From Spirulina sp034932185 (lineage in GTDB: Bacteria; Cyanobacteriota; Cyanobacteriia; Cyanobacteriales; Spirulinaceae), in contig NZ_JAYGHW010000089.1 in NCBI RefSeq assembly GCF_034932185.1, forward strand, positions 62,001 to 126,000: a stretch of DNA of 64,000 nucleotides, given 5' to 3'. Each line of letters begins with the position of its first letter. Positions within the stretch are counted from its first letter, which is position 1. A program made the translations under genes and the position numbers. Under the pieces are notes generated by a model. It made no database searches, was not told the DNA's origin, and was given only the letters and a program-made list of their open reading frames with translations. Shown here in pieces: positions 41,145-50,184 of this stretch.

Positions 41145-44100
41145 GTTTCAGTCCCCTTGGCGGGGATTTTAGAATTGTGACTCAGGATTCACAGTCCTGA
41201 TGATTACACCGATGGGGTTTCAGTCCCCTTGGCGGGGATTTTAGCGTTGTAACCTCTTATCGTCCCGGTGATCCTAAACCCTATACGTTTCAGTCCCCTT
41301 GGCGGGGATTTTAGCGTTGTGACTTTCTCCATCGTCCCGATGTTCCGGCCTCTAACATGTTTCAGTCCCCTTGGCGGGGATTTTAGCGTTGTGACGTTGA
41401 AGAAGCAATCGAAACCGTTAATGCTGTCACGTTTCAGTCCCCTTGGCGGGGATTTTAGCGTTGTAACAGGGTGCAAAAACTGCTACGCCGAGGGTGTGGC
41501 GTTTCAGTCCCCTTGGCGGGGATTTTAGCGTTGTAACGGGATTTGATGGATTCTTGTGGCGCAACCGAACCGTTTCAGTCCCCTTGGCGGGGATTTTAGC
41601 GGTAACAAACCTATGAAACACAGGATTTTATCGAGTACCGGTTTCAGTCCCCTTGGCGGGGATTTTAGCGTTGTAACGTCGCACCGTCAATACCCAAGCA
41701 AGGGAGGTCTAATGGTTTCAGTCCCCTTGGCGGGGATTTTAGCGTTGTAACGTTTCCGTTCCGCACTCCCACTGAGAGACTGCCTGGTTTCAGTCCCCTT
41801 GGCGGGGATTTTAGCGTTGTAACTTTTTCAGCGAATTTTCGGCGGCCCCAGTATGGAGTTTCAGTCCCCTTGGCGGGGATTTTAGCGTTGTAACTCTGGT
41901 GGCGGGGCTTGTTGACGACATTGCGGTACTGTTTCAGTCCCCTTGGCGGGGATTTTAGCGTTGTAACTGCCTACCTTTACCTTGCCACCGATGGCACGGG
42001 GTTTCAGTCCCCTTGGCGGGGATTTTAGCGTTGTAACTGGGAATTTACCGAGGTTGAATTTAAACCGGGGACGTTTCAGTCCCCTTGGCGGGGATTTTAG
42101 CGTTGTAACCAGACCAGCATCTTCTCCGAGGGCAAACATGGGGAGTTTCAGTCCCCTTGGCGGGGATTTTAGCGTTGTAACGAGGGGATCGGAACAATTG
42201 GAACATTTGGGGCAGGTTTCAGTCCCCTTGGCGGGGATTTTAGCGTTGTAACGTAACACGACGCTCTGCATCCTCCCACCATTGCCAGGTTTCAGTCCCC
42301 TTGGCGGGGATTTTAGCGTTGTAACCAAAAGTTACCACTGCAAAATTGCCTTCACTAATCGTTTCAGTCCCCTTGGCGGGGATTTTAGCGTTGTAACACG
42401 ATTAACGCTGAAGTTGATACTGAGGGTGTTATGTTTCAGTCCCCTTGGCGGGGATTTTAGCGTTGTAACCTTGAACAGTCTTTTTGAATGCCACGAAGCG
42501 ATCGTTTCAGTCCCCTTGGCGGGGATTTTAGCGTTGTAACGCAAAAATGCCGCCCGACGATAAGCACACAATTCAGGTTTCAGTCCCCTTGGCGGGGATT
42601 TTAGCGTTGTAACCTATGATGGTAGAAGCAGGTTGGATTTATTACGGTGTTTCAGTCCCCTTGGCGGGGATTTTAGCGTTGTAACCCACCGGGCGACATT
42701 CTTCACCGAGATGATCCCTGTTTCAGTCCCCTTGGCGGGGATTTTAGCGTTGTAACGGTGCTGTATCGCTCTCCCCGTCAGGGTTTGGGTTTCAGTCCCC
42801 TTGGCGGGGATTTTAGCGTTGTAACGCCCTGATGACCGCCTTACCTGTGAGGATACCGGGGTTTCAGTCCCCTTGGCGGGGATTTTAGCGTTGTAACTAC
42901 TATTCTGGATTTTAGTATTGGGAATATCCTGCAGTTTCAGTCCCCTTGGCGGGGATTTTAGCGTTGTAACTCAACATCCTCAACCTTGGAGGCCGCCAAC
43001 TCTTGAGTTTCAGTCCCCTTGGCGGGGATTTTAGCGTTGTAACCGCCCCCGATTTGTGAGCAAGAAAATTACCGCAGAGGGTTTCAGTCCCCTTGGCGGG
43101 GATTTTAGCGTTGTAACCAAGAAACCCGTGAAGGTATGGCTAAATTTATGATGTTTCAGTCCCCTTGGCGGGGATTTTAGCGTTGTAACTATTCATATCG
43201 GGGTGAGTTAGTCCACAATATGATTGTTTCAGTCCCCTTGGCGGGGATTTTAGCGTTGTAACGGTAAATAATGGCTTTCAACCCTAACAAAATGGTTTCA
43301 GTCCCCTTGGCGGGGATTTTAGCGTTGTAACTATTTAGACGCTACAAGCACTGCAAAATGGCTATGGGTTTCAGTCCCCTTGGCGGGGATTTTAGCGTTG
43401 TAACGAAAAAACGGGGACAATGGCTGACATTCTATAGGGTTTCAGTCCCCTTGGCGGGGATTTTAGCGTTGTAACAACGGATTAACGGTTTAGGATTCTC
43501 ATTCACAGGGGTTTCAGTCCCCTTGGCGGGGATTTTAGCGTTGTAACTTTTGTACACAAATCATCCGTCAGCTAAGTACAAAGTTTCAGTCCCCTTGGCG
43601 GGGATTTTAGCGTTGTAACCACAGATAAAACACATAAATTCAAAGAGGAGTTGGAGTTTCAGTCCCCTTGGCGGGGATTTTAGCGTTGTAACGTTGGCCC
43701 GTTGCAAGCTCACCACCTCCTGAAGGGTTTCAGTCCCCTTGGCGGGGATTTTAGCGTTGTAACTAAGATAAGGCAAGATAGCTCAACTACGGCGACAGGT
43801 TTCAGTCCCCTTGGCGGGGATTTTAGCGTTGTAACGGTATGTTTTTTCCACTGCCTGACGAATTTTGACGTTTCAGTCCCCTTGGCGGGGATTTTAGCGT
43901 TGTAACGTTGACTAAAAAGCCAACAATCTCCAAGATGGCTGTTTCAGTCCCCTTGGCGGGGATTTTAGCGTTGTAACTCAGCCCCAAAACGTCTAGGGCT
44001 GAGAGTTTAAAGTTTCAGTCCCCTTGGCGGGGATTTTAGCGTTGTAACCCCGTTAATTATGAGGTGGCAGATACCACGGGTTTCAGTCCCCTTGGCGGGG

Positions 44101-44470
44101 ATTTTAGCGTTGTAACATTTTGGCTACTCAGGGAAGCGATGCAACGAGGGGTTTCAGTCCCCTTGGCGGGGATTTTAGCGTTGTAACCTAATGCCGTTGC
44201 CCCCTCTGGGGTGGTGACATTTGTTTCAGTCCCCTTGGCGGGGATTTTAGCGTTGTAACAGATGTTACCGATTACCAAACCCTCACTCCTGATGTTTCAG
44301 TCCCCTTGGCGGGGATTTTAGCGTTGTAACTATCCCGCTCCACCGGCCATTCAGCCCAATTTTTAGTTTCAGTCCCCTTGGCGGGGATTTTAGCGTTGTA
44401 ACTGTGGTGTGGTTACGAGTCTGGCCATGGCGCGTTTCAGTCCCCTTGGCGGGGATTTTAGCGTTGTAAC
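41145..44470 (-). CRISPR. CRISPR array 2: 47 repeats, 46 spacers
   Basis: Consensus repeat 37 bp, plus-strand reading GTTTCAGTCCCC, TTGGCGGGG, ATTTTAGCGTTGTAAC; first unit at 41145, last at 44434. Spacers are about 31-37 bp. Variants cluster at the low-coordinate end: AATTGTGAC in unit 1, GTTGTGAC in units 3 and 4, and a 34-bp unit at 41572. On the minus strand the repeat ends ACTGAAAC, so transcription is inferred as minus with the leader above 44470 and the degenerate trailer at the left. It shares the first 21 bases with array 1 except one, but differs in the last 16. Confidence 0.98.
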
Positions 44471-44690
44471 AGCGCCCTCCAGAACCCTTGCCCGGCAAAG
44501 CTTTCAAGACCAACTTGCGCGAACCTCGAAAAACTTGCCCCTTCAGTCCCCCCATCATACCCCCAAACCTCCCCAAAAAACAACCAAAACCCCAAAAAAA
44601 TCAACCCTTCCAGCAACCTGCGCGAACCCCCCCAGAAACTCACCACCACTCCAGGTTCGCGCCAAACCCCCCACCAACAAACACAAAAGA
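44471..44690 (-). promoter_or_regulatory. Leader of CRISPR array 2 with candidate promoter
   Basis: On the minus strand TTGTTT (44583-44578) and TATGAT (44559-44554) are 18 bases apart, about 80 bases before the first repeat. The sequence is G/T-rich with homopolymer runs. Two direct copies of a GTTCGCGCARGTTG motif (at 44508-44522 and 44617-44631, plus strand reading GCGCGAAC) and one inverted copy near 44653 lie in it; these may be architectural or protein sites. A CTTCAGTCCCCCC piece at 44540-44552 looks like a repeat remnant. Confidence 0.6.
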
Positions 44691-44712
44691 GGGGCGAAAA
44701 TACTCGCCCCCC
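44690..44712 (-). terminator. Intrinsic terminator of hsp20
   Basis: On the minus strand GGGGCGA, six bases, then TCGCCCC is followed by TCTTTT, starting 10 bases after the hsp20 stop. The stem is a relative of the family A palindrome. Confidence 0.7.
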
Positions 44713-44719
44713 TAAAAAA

Positions 44720-45160
44720 TTAGCCTTCAGCTAACTGCACCTTAACAACGCGGTTCACCGCCTCATCAACCTTCGGCAAATGTAAAGTCAAAATGCCATC
44801 CTTGAAATTCGCCGTCACCTTATCATTTTGGATCGCCACCGGGAGTGAAATCACCCGTTTAAATTGGCCATAGCGGAATTCAGAATGGTAAATTCCCTTT
44901 TCCTCACCTTGGTTTTCACTGCGATACTCACCCGTAATCGACACCAGATCCCGCGTCACACTGATATCCACATCTTGAGCCGCAATCCCCGGCAATTGCG
45001 CCCGCAAAATCAATTGATCTTCTGCATCTTTAAGTTCAACCGCCGGTTTCCACAGCGCCGCCTCAGCGAGGCCATTATTCGCCACTTCTTCAAAAAGGTG
45101 ATCCATTTGGCGACGCAAAGTATCAATTTCAGAGAAGGGTTGCCAACGAATGAGAGCCAT
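44720..45160 (-). CDS. Hsp20/alpha-crystallin small heat shock protein
   Basis: 146 residues; GGAGG 8 bases before the ATG. MALIRWQPFSEIDTLRRQMD, an alpha-crystallin domain from about residue 38 (LILRAQLPGIAAQDVDISVT) and the ANFKDGILTLHLPK strand with a C-terminal tail. Related to cyanobacterial HspA, a holdase that protects membranes and phycobilisomes under heat. No CIRCE element was noticed upstream. Confidence 0.95.
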   Translation of the reverse strand: MALIRWQPFSEIDTLRRQMDHLFEEVANNGLAEAALWKPAVELKDAEDQLILRAQLPGIAAQDVDISVTRDLVSITGEYRSENQGEEKGIYHSEFRYGQFKRVISLPVAIQNDKVTANFKDGILTLHLPKVDEAVNRVVKVQLAEG

Positions 45161-45278
45161 AATTCAAACCTCCAAAAAATGCATTGCAATCTTTGCTTGA
45201 CAATGACATCATCGCTAATTTCTTCTCACTTTTGCAGTCGCAAACACCGAATCTGGAAGGGCAAAAAACCGTAATTCA

Positions 45279-45307
45279 GCGAGGGCGAAAAATTTTTCGC
45301 CCCTACA
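45279..45307. repeat. Family A palindromic element at the MFS stop codon
   Basis: GCGAGGGCGAAAAATTTTTC, then GCCCCTACAG. The TAG stop of the transporter (45305-45303) lies inside the element, so it provides the end of that gene. Confidence 0.88.
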
Positions 45308-46958
45308 GGGTGGCTTTGGCCCGTTGGGTGGCTAACTGTTGGCGGATCTGCTGGTGGTAATCCTTCGTGATGGGGTAGAAACGGGTCAGGACAATGCCCA
45401 GGCAAAGGATGAGGATGGGCAACGGGCCGACGACCAGACGAATGGCCAACAAAGCCGTATCCGGCTGGATGGGGATCGGTTGACTGGGGAGCCGCTCGAT
45501 AAATCCGGCGATTTGTAACCCTTGACCCACCAAAAACACCGCAAACGCTAACCCCAACTTTTGCAACAACACCATAAACCCATAAAACAACCCCTCCCGC
45601 CGTTGGCCGCTGTGGAGTTCGTCGTATTCAATCACATCGGGAACCATCGACCAGGGAATGAGATAGGCCACTGATACCCCCATCCCGGCTAAGATCGCTA
45701 GGCTGTACATTAAGCCCGTTTGACCCGGTTGCAGTAGCGATAGGCCCCCTTGGGCCACGATCCAAATTGCCGTCCCTAGGTAATAGACCTTTTTTTTGCC
45801 CAGGTGATTACTCACCGGCCGCCATACAAACAACATTCCGAGGGCCGTTCCTTGGACGGCGATCGCCACCATCGGGAACGATTCCTCCGGCATCCCCATC
45901 CAACTCACCACAAAATAAATCAAAATTGAGGCGGTTAACTGCACCGCTAACCAGGAGCAGAGATAAATGCCAATAATGTAGAGAAAGGGGCGGGTATTAA
46001 AAACCACTTTTAACTGACTCAAAATGGGCAGACTGGGCTGGGCAGCGGAGCGCGATCGCGCCTGACTCGCCGCCTCGCCAATCAGATGGGCTTCGGGACG
46101 GTTAAAAATCATCGTCAGCCCAAAGGCGATCAACAGGATACCCAACAACAACCCCGCTAAAGCATTCCAATTGAATAGCCCCCGCAGAGTCGCCACAATC
46201 CCCCCCGTCAGTCCAAGGGTTCCCACCGTGACTAAGCCATAGCCTAAATTCCGTCCCCAGGTTTTCGGCAGGATCGGATCTGCCCCCCGCTCCCGCATCC
46301 GCAGCGCACACCAGAGAATCGCCACCACCGCAATTAAAGAGCAGAGCAATCCCAAGGATTGGAACCGTTGGAGGGGATCATCGGGGTAGAGGCTAAACAT
46401 GATCTGCGCGATTACCAACGACAGGATACTGCCCCCGATGGAAAAGGCCATACGAAAACTATTGAGGGAGGTGCGCTCGTTGTAGTCCTCCGTCAGTTCC
46501 GGCGTGAGGGCGGTATAGGGGAGGTTGACGGCGGTGTAAATCAGGTGAAAGAAAATGGCGATCGTGACATAGTAGGCAAACAGGCCCCATTGATTCGTGG
46601 TGGGGTCGGGGCTGAATTGGGGGATTTGCCATTGCAAATAAAAACAAATCCCAAAGGGAATCGCGCCCCCCACCATCCAGGGAATCCGCCGCCCCCAACG
46701 GGTACGGGTGCGATCGCTCCAAATTCCGGTGAGGGGGTCGTTAATCGCATCCCAAATTTTGCCGATGGCGAGGACGGAACTGGCTAAACCGGCGGGGAGG
46801 CCGGCGACGTTGGTGAAGAAGAAGAGCAGGAAAAAGATCAAGACATTGGCACTCATGGCAGTGCCGAGATCCCCCGCACCGTAGGCCAGCTTGGTGGTAA
46901 ACGTGAGACGTTCGTTAACGATGGGGGGATCGGTGTTGAGATCAGGGGATGAGGTCAT
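45303..46958 (-). CDS. GPH-family sugar:cation symporter (MFS)
   Basis: 551 residues with about twelve transmembrane helices. KLAYGAGDLGTAMSANVLIF, then INDPLTGIWSDRTRTRWGRR and IPWMVGGAIPFGICF are diagnostic of the glycoside-pentoside-hexuronide symporters (MelB/YihO type). VAYLIPWSMVPDVIEYDE in the second half confirms it. The transported sugar is unknown. It starts close to the divergent phosphoribosyltransferase gene. Confidence 0.92.
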   Translation of the reverse strand: MTSSPDLNTDPPIVNERLTFTTKLAYGAGDLGTAMSANVLIFFLLFFFTNVAGLPAGLASSVLAIGKIWDAINDPLTGIWSDRTRTRWGRRIPWMVGGAIPFGICFYLQWQIPQFSPDPTTNQWGLFAYYVTIAIFFHLIYTAVNLPYTALTPELTEDYNERTSLNSFRMAFSIGGSILSLVIAQIMFSLYPDDPLQRFQSLGLLCSLIAVVAILWCALRMRERGADPILPKTWGRNLGYGLVTVGTLGLTGGIVATLRGLFNWNALAGLLLGILLIAFGLTMIFNRPEAHLIGEAASQARSRSAAQPSLPILSQLKVVFNTRPFLYIIGIYLCSWLAVQLTASILIYFVVSWMGMPEESFPMVAIAVQGTALGMLFVWRPVSNHLGKKKVYYLGTAIWIVAQGGLSLLQPGQTGLMYSLAILAGMGVSVAYLIPWSMVPDVIEYDELHSGQRREGLFYGFMVLLQKLGLAFAVFLVGQGLQIAGFIERLPSQPIPIQPDTALLAIRLVVGPLPILILCLGIVLTRFYPITKDYHQQIRQQLATQRAKATL

Positions 46959-47063
46959 GGTATGGGGGGGAAAGGCGATCGCATCATCACAAATTCAGCC
47001 TTTTGGGCTGAAATTTGCCATACTCAATTGAAATTCTTTTCCCCCACAATATACGGCAGGACT

Positions 47064-47591
47064 ATGGCGGATCTTTATGTGTCTTGGTCGGAGTACCATC
47101 TCAAAATTGAACAGTTGGCTGCCCAGATCTATCATTCAGGTTGGGAGTTTAACCAGATTGTTTGCATTGCCAAGGGGGGGTTGCGGCTGGGGGATATCCT
47201 GTGCCGCTTGTATAATCGCCCCCTGGCCATCCTGATGGCGGCTTCCTACAGTGGGGAAGGCAATCGCGTCCGGGGAAAAATTCGCTTTTCTGACCATTTG
47301 GCAATGACGAGTGAGACATTGGGCGATCGCATCCTCCTCCTCGATGATTTAGCAGATTCGGGCGTGAGCCTGCGGGAATCCCAACGCTGGCTGATGACTC
47401 AATATGGCACAGCGGAGACGGAAATTCGCACCGCTGTCCTCTGGTATAAGGCTTGTTCGGTGTGTAAACCGGATTATTACGTTGATTATCTTGCCGATAA
47501 TCCCTGGATTCATCAACCCTTTGAATATTACGAAGAAACCACCATTGAAGCGATCGCCGCCCGCCATGGGGCCGCCACCCCAGCCCCCTAG
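47064..47591 (+). CDS. Phosphoribosyltransferase family protein
   Basis: 175 residues from the ATG at 47064. The PRPP loop is ILLLDDLADSGVSL, with IVCIAKGGLRLGDILCR as the preceding phosphate-binding strand. It resembles Gpt/xanthine phosphoribosyltransferase-type salvage enzymes; the purine specificity is not certain. It ends tail to tail with the next minus-strand gene, overlapping by four bases. Confidence 0.88.
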   Translation: MADLYVSWSEYHLKIEQLAAQIYHSGWEFNQIVCIAKGGLRLGDILCRLYNRPLAILMAASYSGEGNRVRGKIRFSDHLAMTSETLGDRILLLDDLADSGVSLRESQRWLMTQYGTAETEIRTAVLWYKACSVCKPDYYVDYLADNPWIHQPFEYYEETTIEAIAARHGAATPAP

Positions 47592-47914
47592 GAATGGAGC
47601 CAACGGTGGAGGAGCCAACCGAGGATAAACCCTAAGCCCCCGTAGCGGATGATCTGCCAGAAGGGTTCTTTGAAGCTGCGCCATTGGATCAGACGGCTTT
47701 CGAGGTTGAGGGCGATCGCCTCAATCTGCCTTTCAATCTGGGCCAGTTCAGTTTTCCAAGCTGGGGGTTGCTTGGTTTTCACCTGTTGCCGCTGGCTTTG
47801 CAGTTCCGTCAACGTCGCTTGATCCTGAAGGACTTGGGCAAAACGGTCTTTGAGTTCTTTTAGGGCAGCATCGGCGGCGGCGATCGCCTGTGCAAATTCC
47901 TCTTCACCCTCCAT
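47588..47914 (-). CDS. Hypothetical coiled-coil protein with C-terminal membrane helix
   Basis: 108 residues. Residues 5-75 are a heptad-rich coiled coil (DAALKELKDRFAQVLQDQAT, then LTELQSQRQQVK). One transmembrane helix near 88-104 (IIRYGGLGFILGWLLHRWL) suggests a tail-anchored cytoplasmic protein. No named family recognised. Confidence 0.75.
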   Translation of the reverse strand: MEGEEEFAQAIAAADAALKELKDRFAQVLQDQATLTELQSQRQQVKTKQPPAWKTELAQIERQIEAIALNLESRLIQWRSFKEPFWQIIRYGGLGFILGWLLHRWLHS

Positions 47915-47979
47915 GGTTTCCCCCTGATCTGCGTCTCTTTCTATACTGGAGAAGTTCCTCCAGAATTCTCAACCATTTT

Positions 47980-48279
47980 ATGATCCCCGCGTCTTCTCTC
48001 AACAATACCCTGCATTCCTCCACCCAAACCCCCTTGGCATTGGCCCAAGCCCTCGCCGCTCAGTTGGCGATCGCCCCCAATGATTGGCATCGTTTAAAGG
48101 GCGATCGTCGCGCCCAAGCCCAACAGCAGATCACCGCCGCCCTCGTCTTCCTCCTCAACGACCAACCCCAAGAAGCCCTCACCCATCTTCAGCAAGCCGT
48201 CGGCTGGCTCGATCGCTCCCTCAAAGCCCCCCCCTGCCCCACCCACGGCTCCCCCACCCAAATCTCCCTAAAGGATTGA
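47980..48279 (+). CDS. DUF6439-like small protein
   Basis: 99 residues from the ATG at 47980. LAQALAAQLAIAPNDWHRLK, then GDRRAQAQQQITAALVFLLN and GWLDRSLKAPPCPTHGSP match a small conserved cyanobacterial family of unknown function, which I believe is DUF6439. All helical by appearance. Confidence 0.75.
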   Translation: MIPASSLNNTLHSSTQTPLALAQALAAQLAIAPNDWHRLKGDRRAQAQQQITAALVFLLNDQPQEALTHLQQAVGWLDRSLKAPPCPTHGSPTQISLKD

Positions 48280-48289
48280 GGGATTTCGC

Positions 48290-48547
48290 ATGGGTATTTT
48301 GGCGATTCGGGCTGATGAGCGGGTTAAAGATGTATCTTTCACCGCCGATCTGATTAGCGTTGATCTCATGGATGGACGCACGATTAACGTTCCGCTCATT
48401 TGGTATCCAAGACTCTTTAACGCTACACCGGAGCAGCGAGAGGCTTGGCAAATCTGTGGCGGTGGTTATGGCCTCCATTGGGAAGCCCTTGATGAAGACC
48501 TCAGCACCGAAGGGATGTTACGCGGCGCACCCGCTCCCCAATCCTGA
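48290..48547 (+). CDS. DUF2442 domain protein
   Basis: 85 residues; GAGGG upstream of the ATG. DLISVDLMDGRTINVPLIWY, then PRLFNATPEQREAWQICGGG and YGLHWEALDEDLS are the DUF2442 signature. These small proteins often accompany toxin-antitoxin-like DUF4160 genes, but no partner is present here. Confidence 0.9.
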   Translation: MGILAIRADERVKDVSFTADLISVDLMDGRTINVPLIWYPRLFNATPEQREAWQICGGGYGLHWEALDEDLSTEGMLRGAPAPQS

Positions 48548-48565
48548 AAGGATGCCGAATGATGT

Positions 48566-48612
48566 AGGGGCGTTGGCGTAAGCCTGCCGGAGGCACAAAA
48601 ATTTTTCGCCCC
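48566..48612. repeat. Family A repeat, long form
   Basis: GTAGGGGCGTTGGCGTAAGC, then CTGCCGGAGGCACAAAAATT and TTTCGCCCC. Same sequence as 21578-21625. It separates DUF2442 from the convergent ATPase gene. Confidence 0.9.
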
Positions 48613-48674
48613 TATACAGATCAATCGTATAAACAGATTTCCAATCACCCGAAAAAATCGGCTAAAAAAAAGCG

Positions 48675-49118
48675 TTAACGCCAAAGGGAGCGTTCACGCT
48701 TAACTCGTTTTGAAAGCCTCAGTTGGGTTCCTTCTCGGTTCCAATGGACTTGATCAAAAATTTGATACAACAGGCATAGCCCCCGCCCGCCCTCAGAACA
48801 TTCATCGGGTAATAGATCCTCAGGATTCGCCGGACAACGGGGGGTTGCACAAAAGCCCTCCCCTTGATCGGTGATCACCCAAGAATAGAGATCATCGGCA
48901 ATGGAAAACTGGACAGAAACCTGCTTACTGGGATCTAGCCCATTACCATGCTTGGCCGCATTGACTAACGCCTCTTGAAGGCCTAGGCGCAGTTCCGGCT
49001 CATATTCTGGAGGAACTTTAGCAAGGAGCAGGTCAAGAATGGGACAAAGGTAGAGCGTTGAAGCGAAGCTCATCGTCTGCCAGTCTTGTTTCCGGGTTGG
49101 CAAAGAAATCGCAATCAC
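48675..49118 (-). CDS. Anti-sigma-type ATP-binding protein (RsbW-like)
   Basis: 147 residues starting at a GTG (49118) with GGAGG nine bases upstream. LGLQEALVNAAKHGNGLDP is the N box; DQGEGF and GGRGLCLL are the G1 and G2 boxes of the GHKL fold. Single-domain proteins of this type act as anti-sigma or serine kinases in partner-switching pathways (SpoIIAB/RsbW). Partners are not in the neighbourhood. Confidence 0.88.
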   Translation of the reverse strand: MIAISLPTRKQDWQTMSFASTLYLCPILDLLLAKVPPEYEPELRLGLQEALVNAAKHGNGLDPSKQVSVQFSIADDLYSWVITDQGEGFCATPRCPANPEDLLPDECSEGGRGLCLLYQIFDQVHWNREGTQLRLSKRVKRERSLWR

Positions 49119-49575
49119 ACGAAATGACCTCCAGCTTTAAAAATACAAATGAATTTGGGCGTTTTACCCCACAGATTGCCTCGAACAGGGGCGATTCAAG
49201 GGTAGGCGAGCAAAAATCCAACGCAGTTTTGAGCAATCATGAGTGGAATTGGCTAGAGATAAAAGACTAATGGGTGAAGCGTTTGCCAGTTGTACCTCCA
49301 CAGCGCAACGACGATGGCAATCATGGTTTTAAATCGTCAGTTTGACTTCACCGTTCAGCCTCTACTATAACAAAAATTTTCGGAAAATGGCTAGATCTTA
49401 CCCATTGACAAATAGTTAATTGTATGCACTTTTTATAATTGGCCCAATAAAGGCAGCGTATTTACACACGCTGCCCTTAAAGGCTGGCTTTACTGAATAT
49501 CGGTAGTACGGGGATTTCTGTCGCTGCAAACGCAAATTCGCCCTCTCAACAGCCGCAAAACCCGCACATCACCCC
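49119..49575. other. Gene-free stretch upstream of the ATPase and downstream of apcD
   Basis: Holds the apcD terminator at 49452-49475 and, at the high-coordinate side of the ATPase start, its promoter region. TTGACA (49405-49410) and TATAAT (49434-49439) are both present but 23 bases apart. I see no gene. Confidence 0.6.
49443..49475 (-). terminator. Intrinsic terminator of apcD
   Basis: On the minus strand GGCAGCGT (49475-49468), eight bases, then ACGCTGCC (49459-49452), followed by TTTATT. It lies about 100 bases after the apcD stop. Confidence 0.75.
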
Positions 49576-50061
49576 CTAGCTCATCGCTTGGATGATGTAG
49601 TCAAAATAGGGAGCTGTGGCTTCCGCATCTTCACTGGTCAGGACACCGAGGGCGGCATCTTTCAGGCAACGCACGGCTTCCACCATGCCCGCGACAGGCA
49701 CTTCGAGGGCGTTGTACATTTCCTTCACCCCGATTAAACCGATGGTTTCGATGGGGCCTTTATCCCCGGCTAACACCCCGTAGGTGATCAGCCGCAGATA
49801 CCAGCCGTAATCTCTCAAGCAGAGGGCCCGTTGTTTCTGGCCAAAGGCGTTGCCGCCGGGGGCGATGAAGTCGGGTCGTTTCCGCCACAGTTCTTTGCTG
49901 GCTTTTTCGACAATCTTTTTTTCATTTTCAGCAAGGCTTTCGGCGATGCGAATGCGCTGCATACCCGTTTCTAAAAAGCTGCCAATGCTCCGGAGTTCGC
50001 CGCTACTGGGGTAGCGGAGTTGATCATCGGCTTTGAGAATAACTTGGCTAACTACGCTCAT
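49576..50061 (-). CDS. apcD: Allophycocyanin alpha-B subunit
   Basis: 161 residues. MSVVSQVILKADDQLRYPSS, then DFIAPGGNAFGQKQRALCLR and DYGWYLRLITYGVLAGDK, ending in PYFDYIIQAMS, follow ApcD more closely than ApcA (for example LRYPSSGELRSI and RKRPDFIAPGG). The Cys of ALCLRDYGWY binds phycocyanobilin. ApcD is a terminal emitter of the phycobilisome core, passing energy mainly to PSI and involved in state transitions. Single gene, divergent from rlmD. Confidence 0.95.
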   Translation of the reverse strand: MSVVSQVILKADDQLRYPSSGELRSIGSFLETGMQRIRIAESLAENEKKIVEKASKELWRKRPDFIAPGGNAFGQKQRALCLRDYGWYLRLITYGVLAGDKGPIETIGLIGVKEMYNALEVPVAGMVEAVRCLKDAALGVLTSEDAEATAPYFDYIIQAMS

Positions 50062-50184
50062 CTTATTGTGATAGATTCAAATACCACCTGTTAGTTTAGC
50101 GACAGTTGGCAATTCTCAGGAAGTGAACCCCCTTGGACTGCGGGATTCCGTCGCCTGCCTGTAATATTTTGTAATAAAACCCCT

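Noticed and set aside
41254..41358. Similarity between the second and third spacers of array 2 (ATCGTCCCGGTG / ATCGTCCCGATG)
   Set aside because: Twelve bases with one mismatch and no shared protein context; chance is likely.
26188..44470. Adaptation genes cas1, cas2 or a reverse transcriptase-cas1 near the arrays
   Set aside because: None of the proteins in the CRISPR island resembles Cas1 or Cas2.
41204..44576. Many open frames across the CRISPR array on both strands (for example repeats of GFSPLGGDFSVVT or VTTLKSPPRGLK)
   Set aside because: They are translations of the CRISPR repeats plus spacers; the periodic peptide equals the repeat.
49405..49439. TTGACA and TATAAT as a plus-strand promoter
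   Set aside because: The spacing is 23 bases instead of about 17 and no gene or long transcript unit follows before the apcD terminator.
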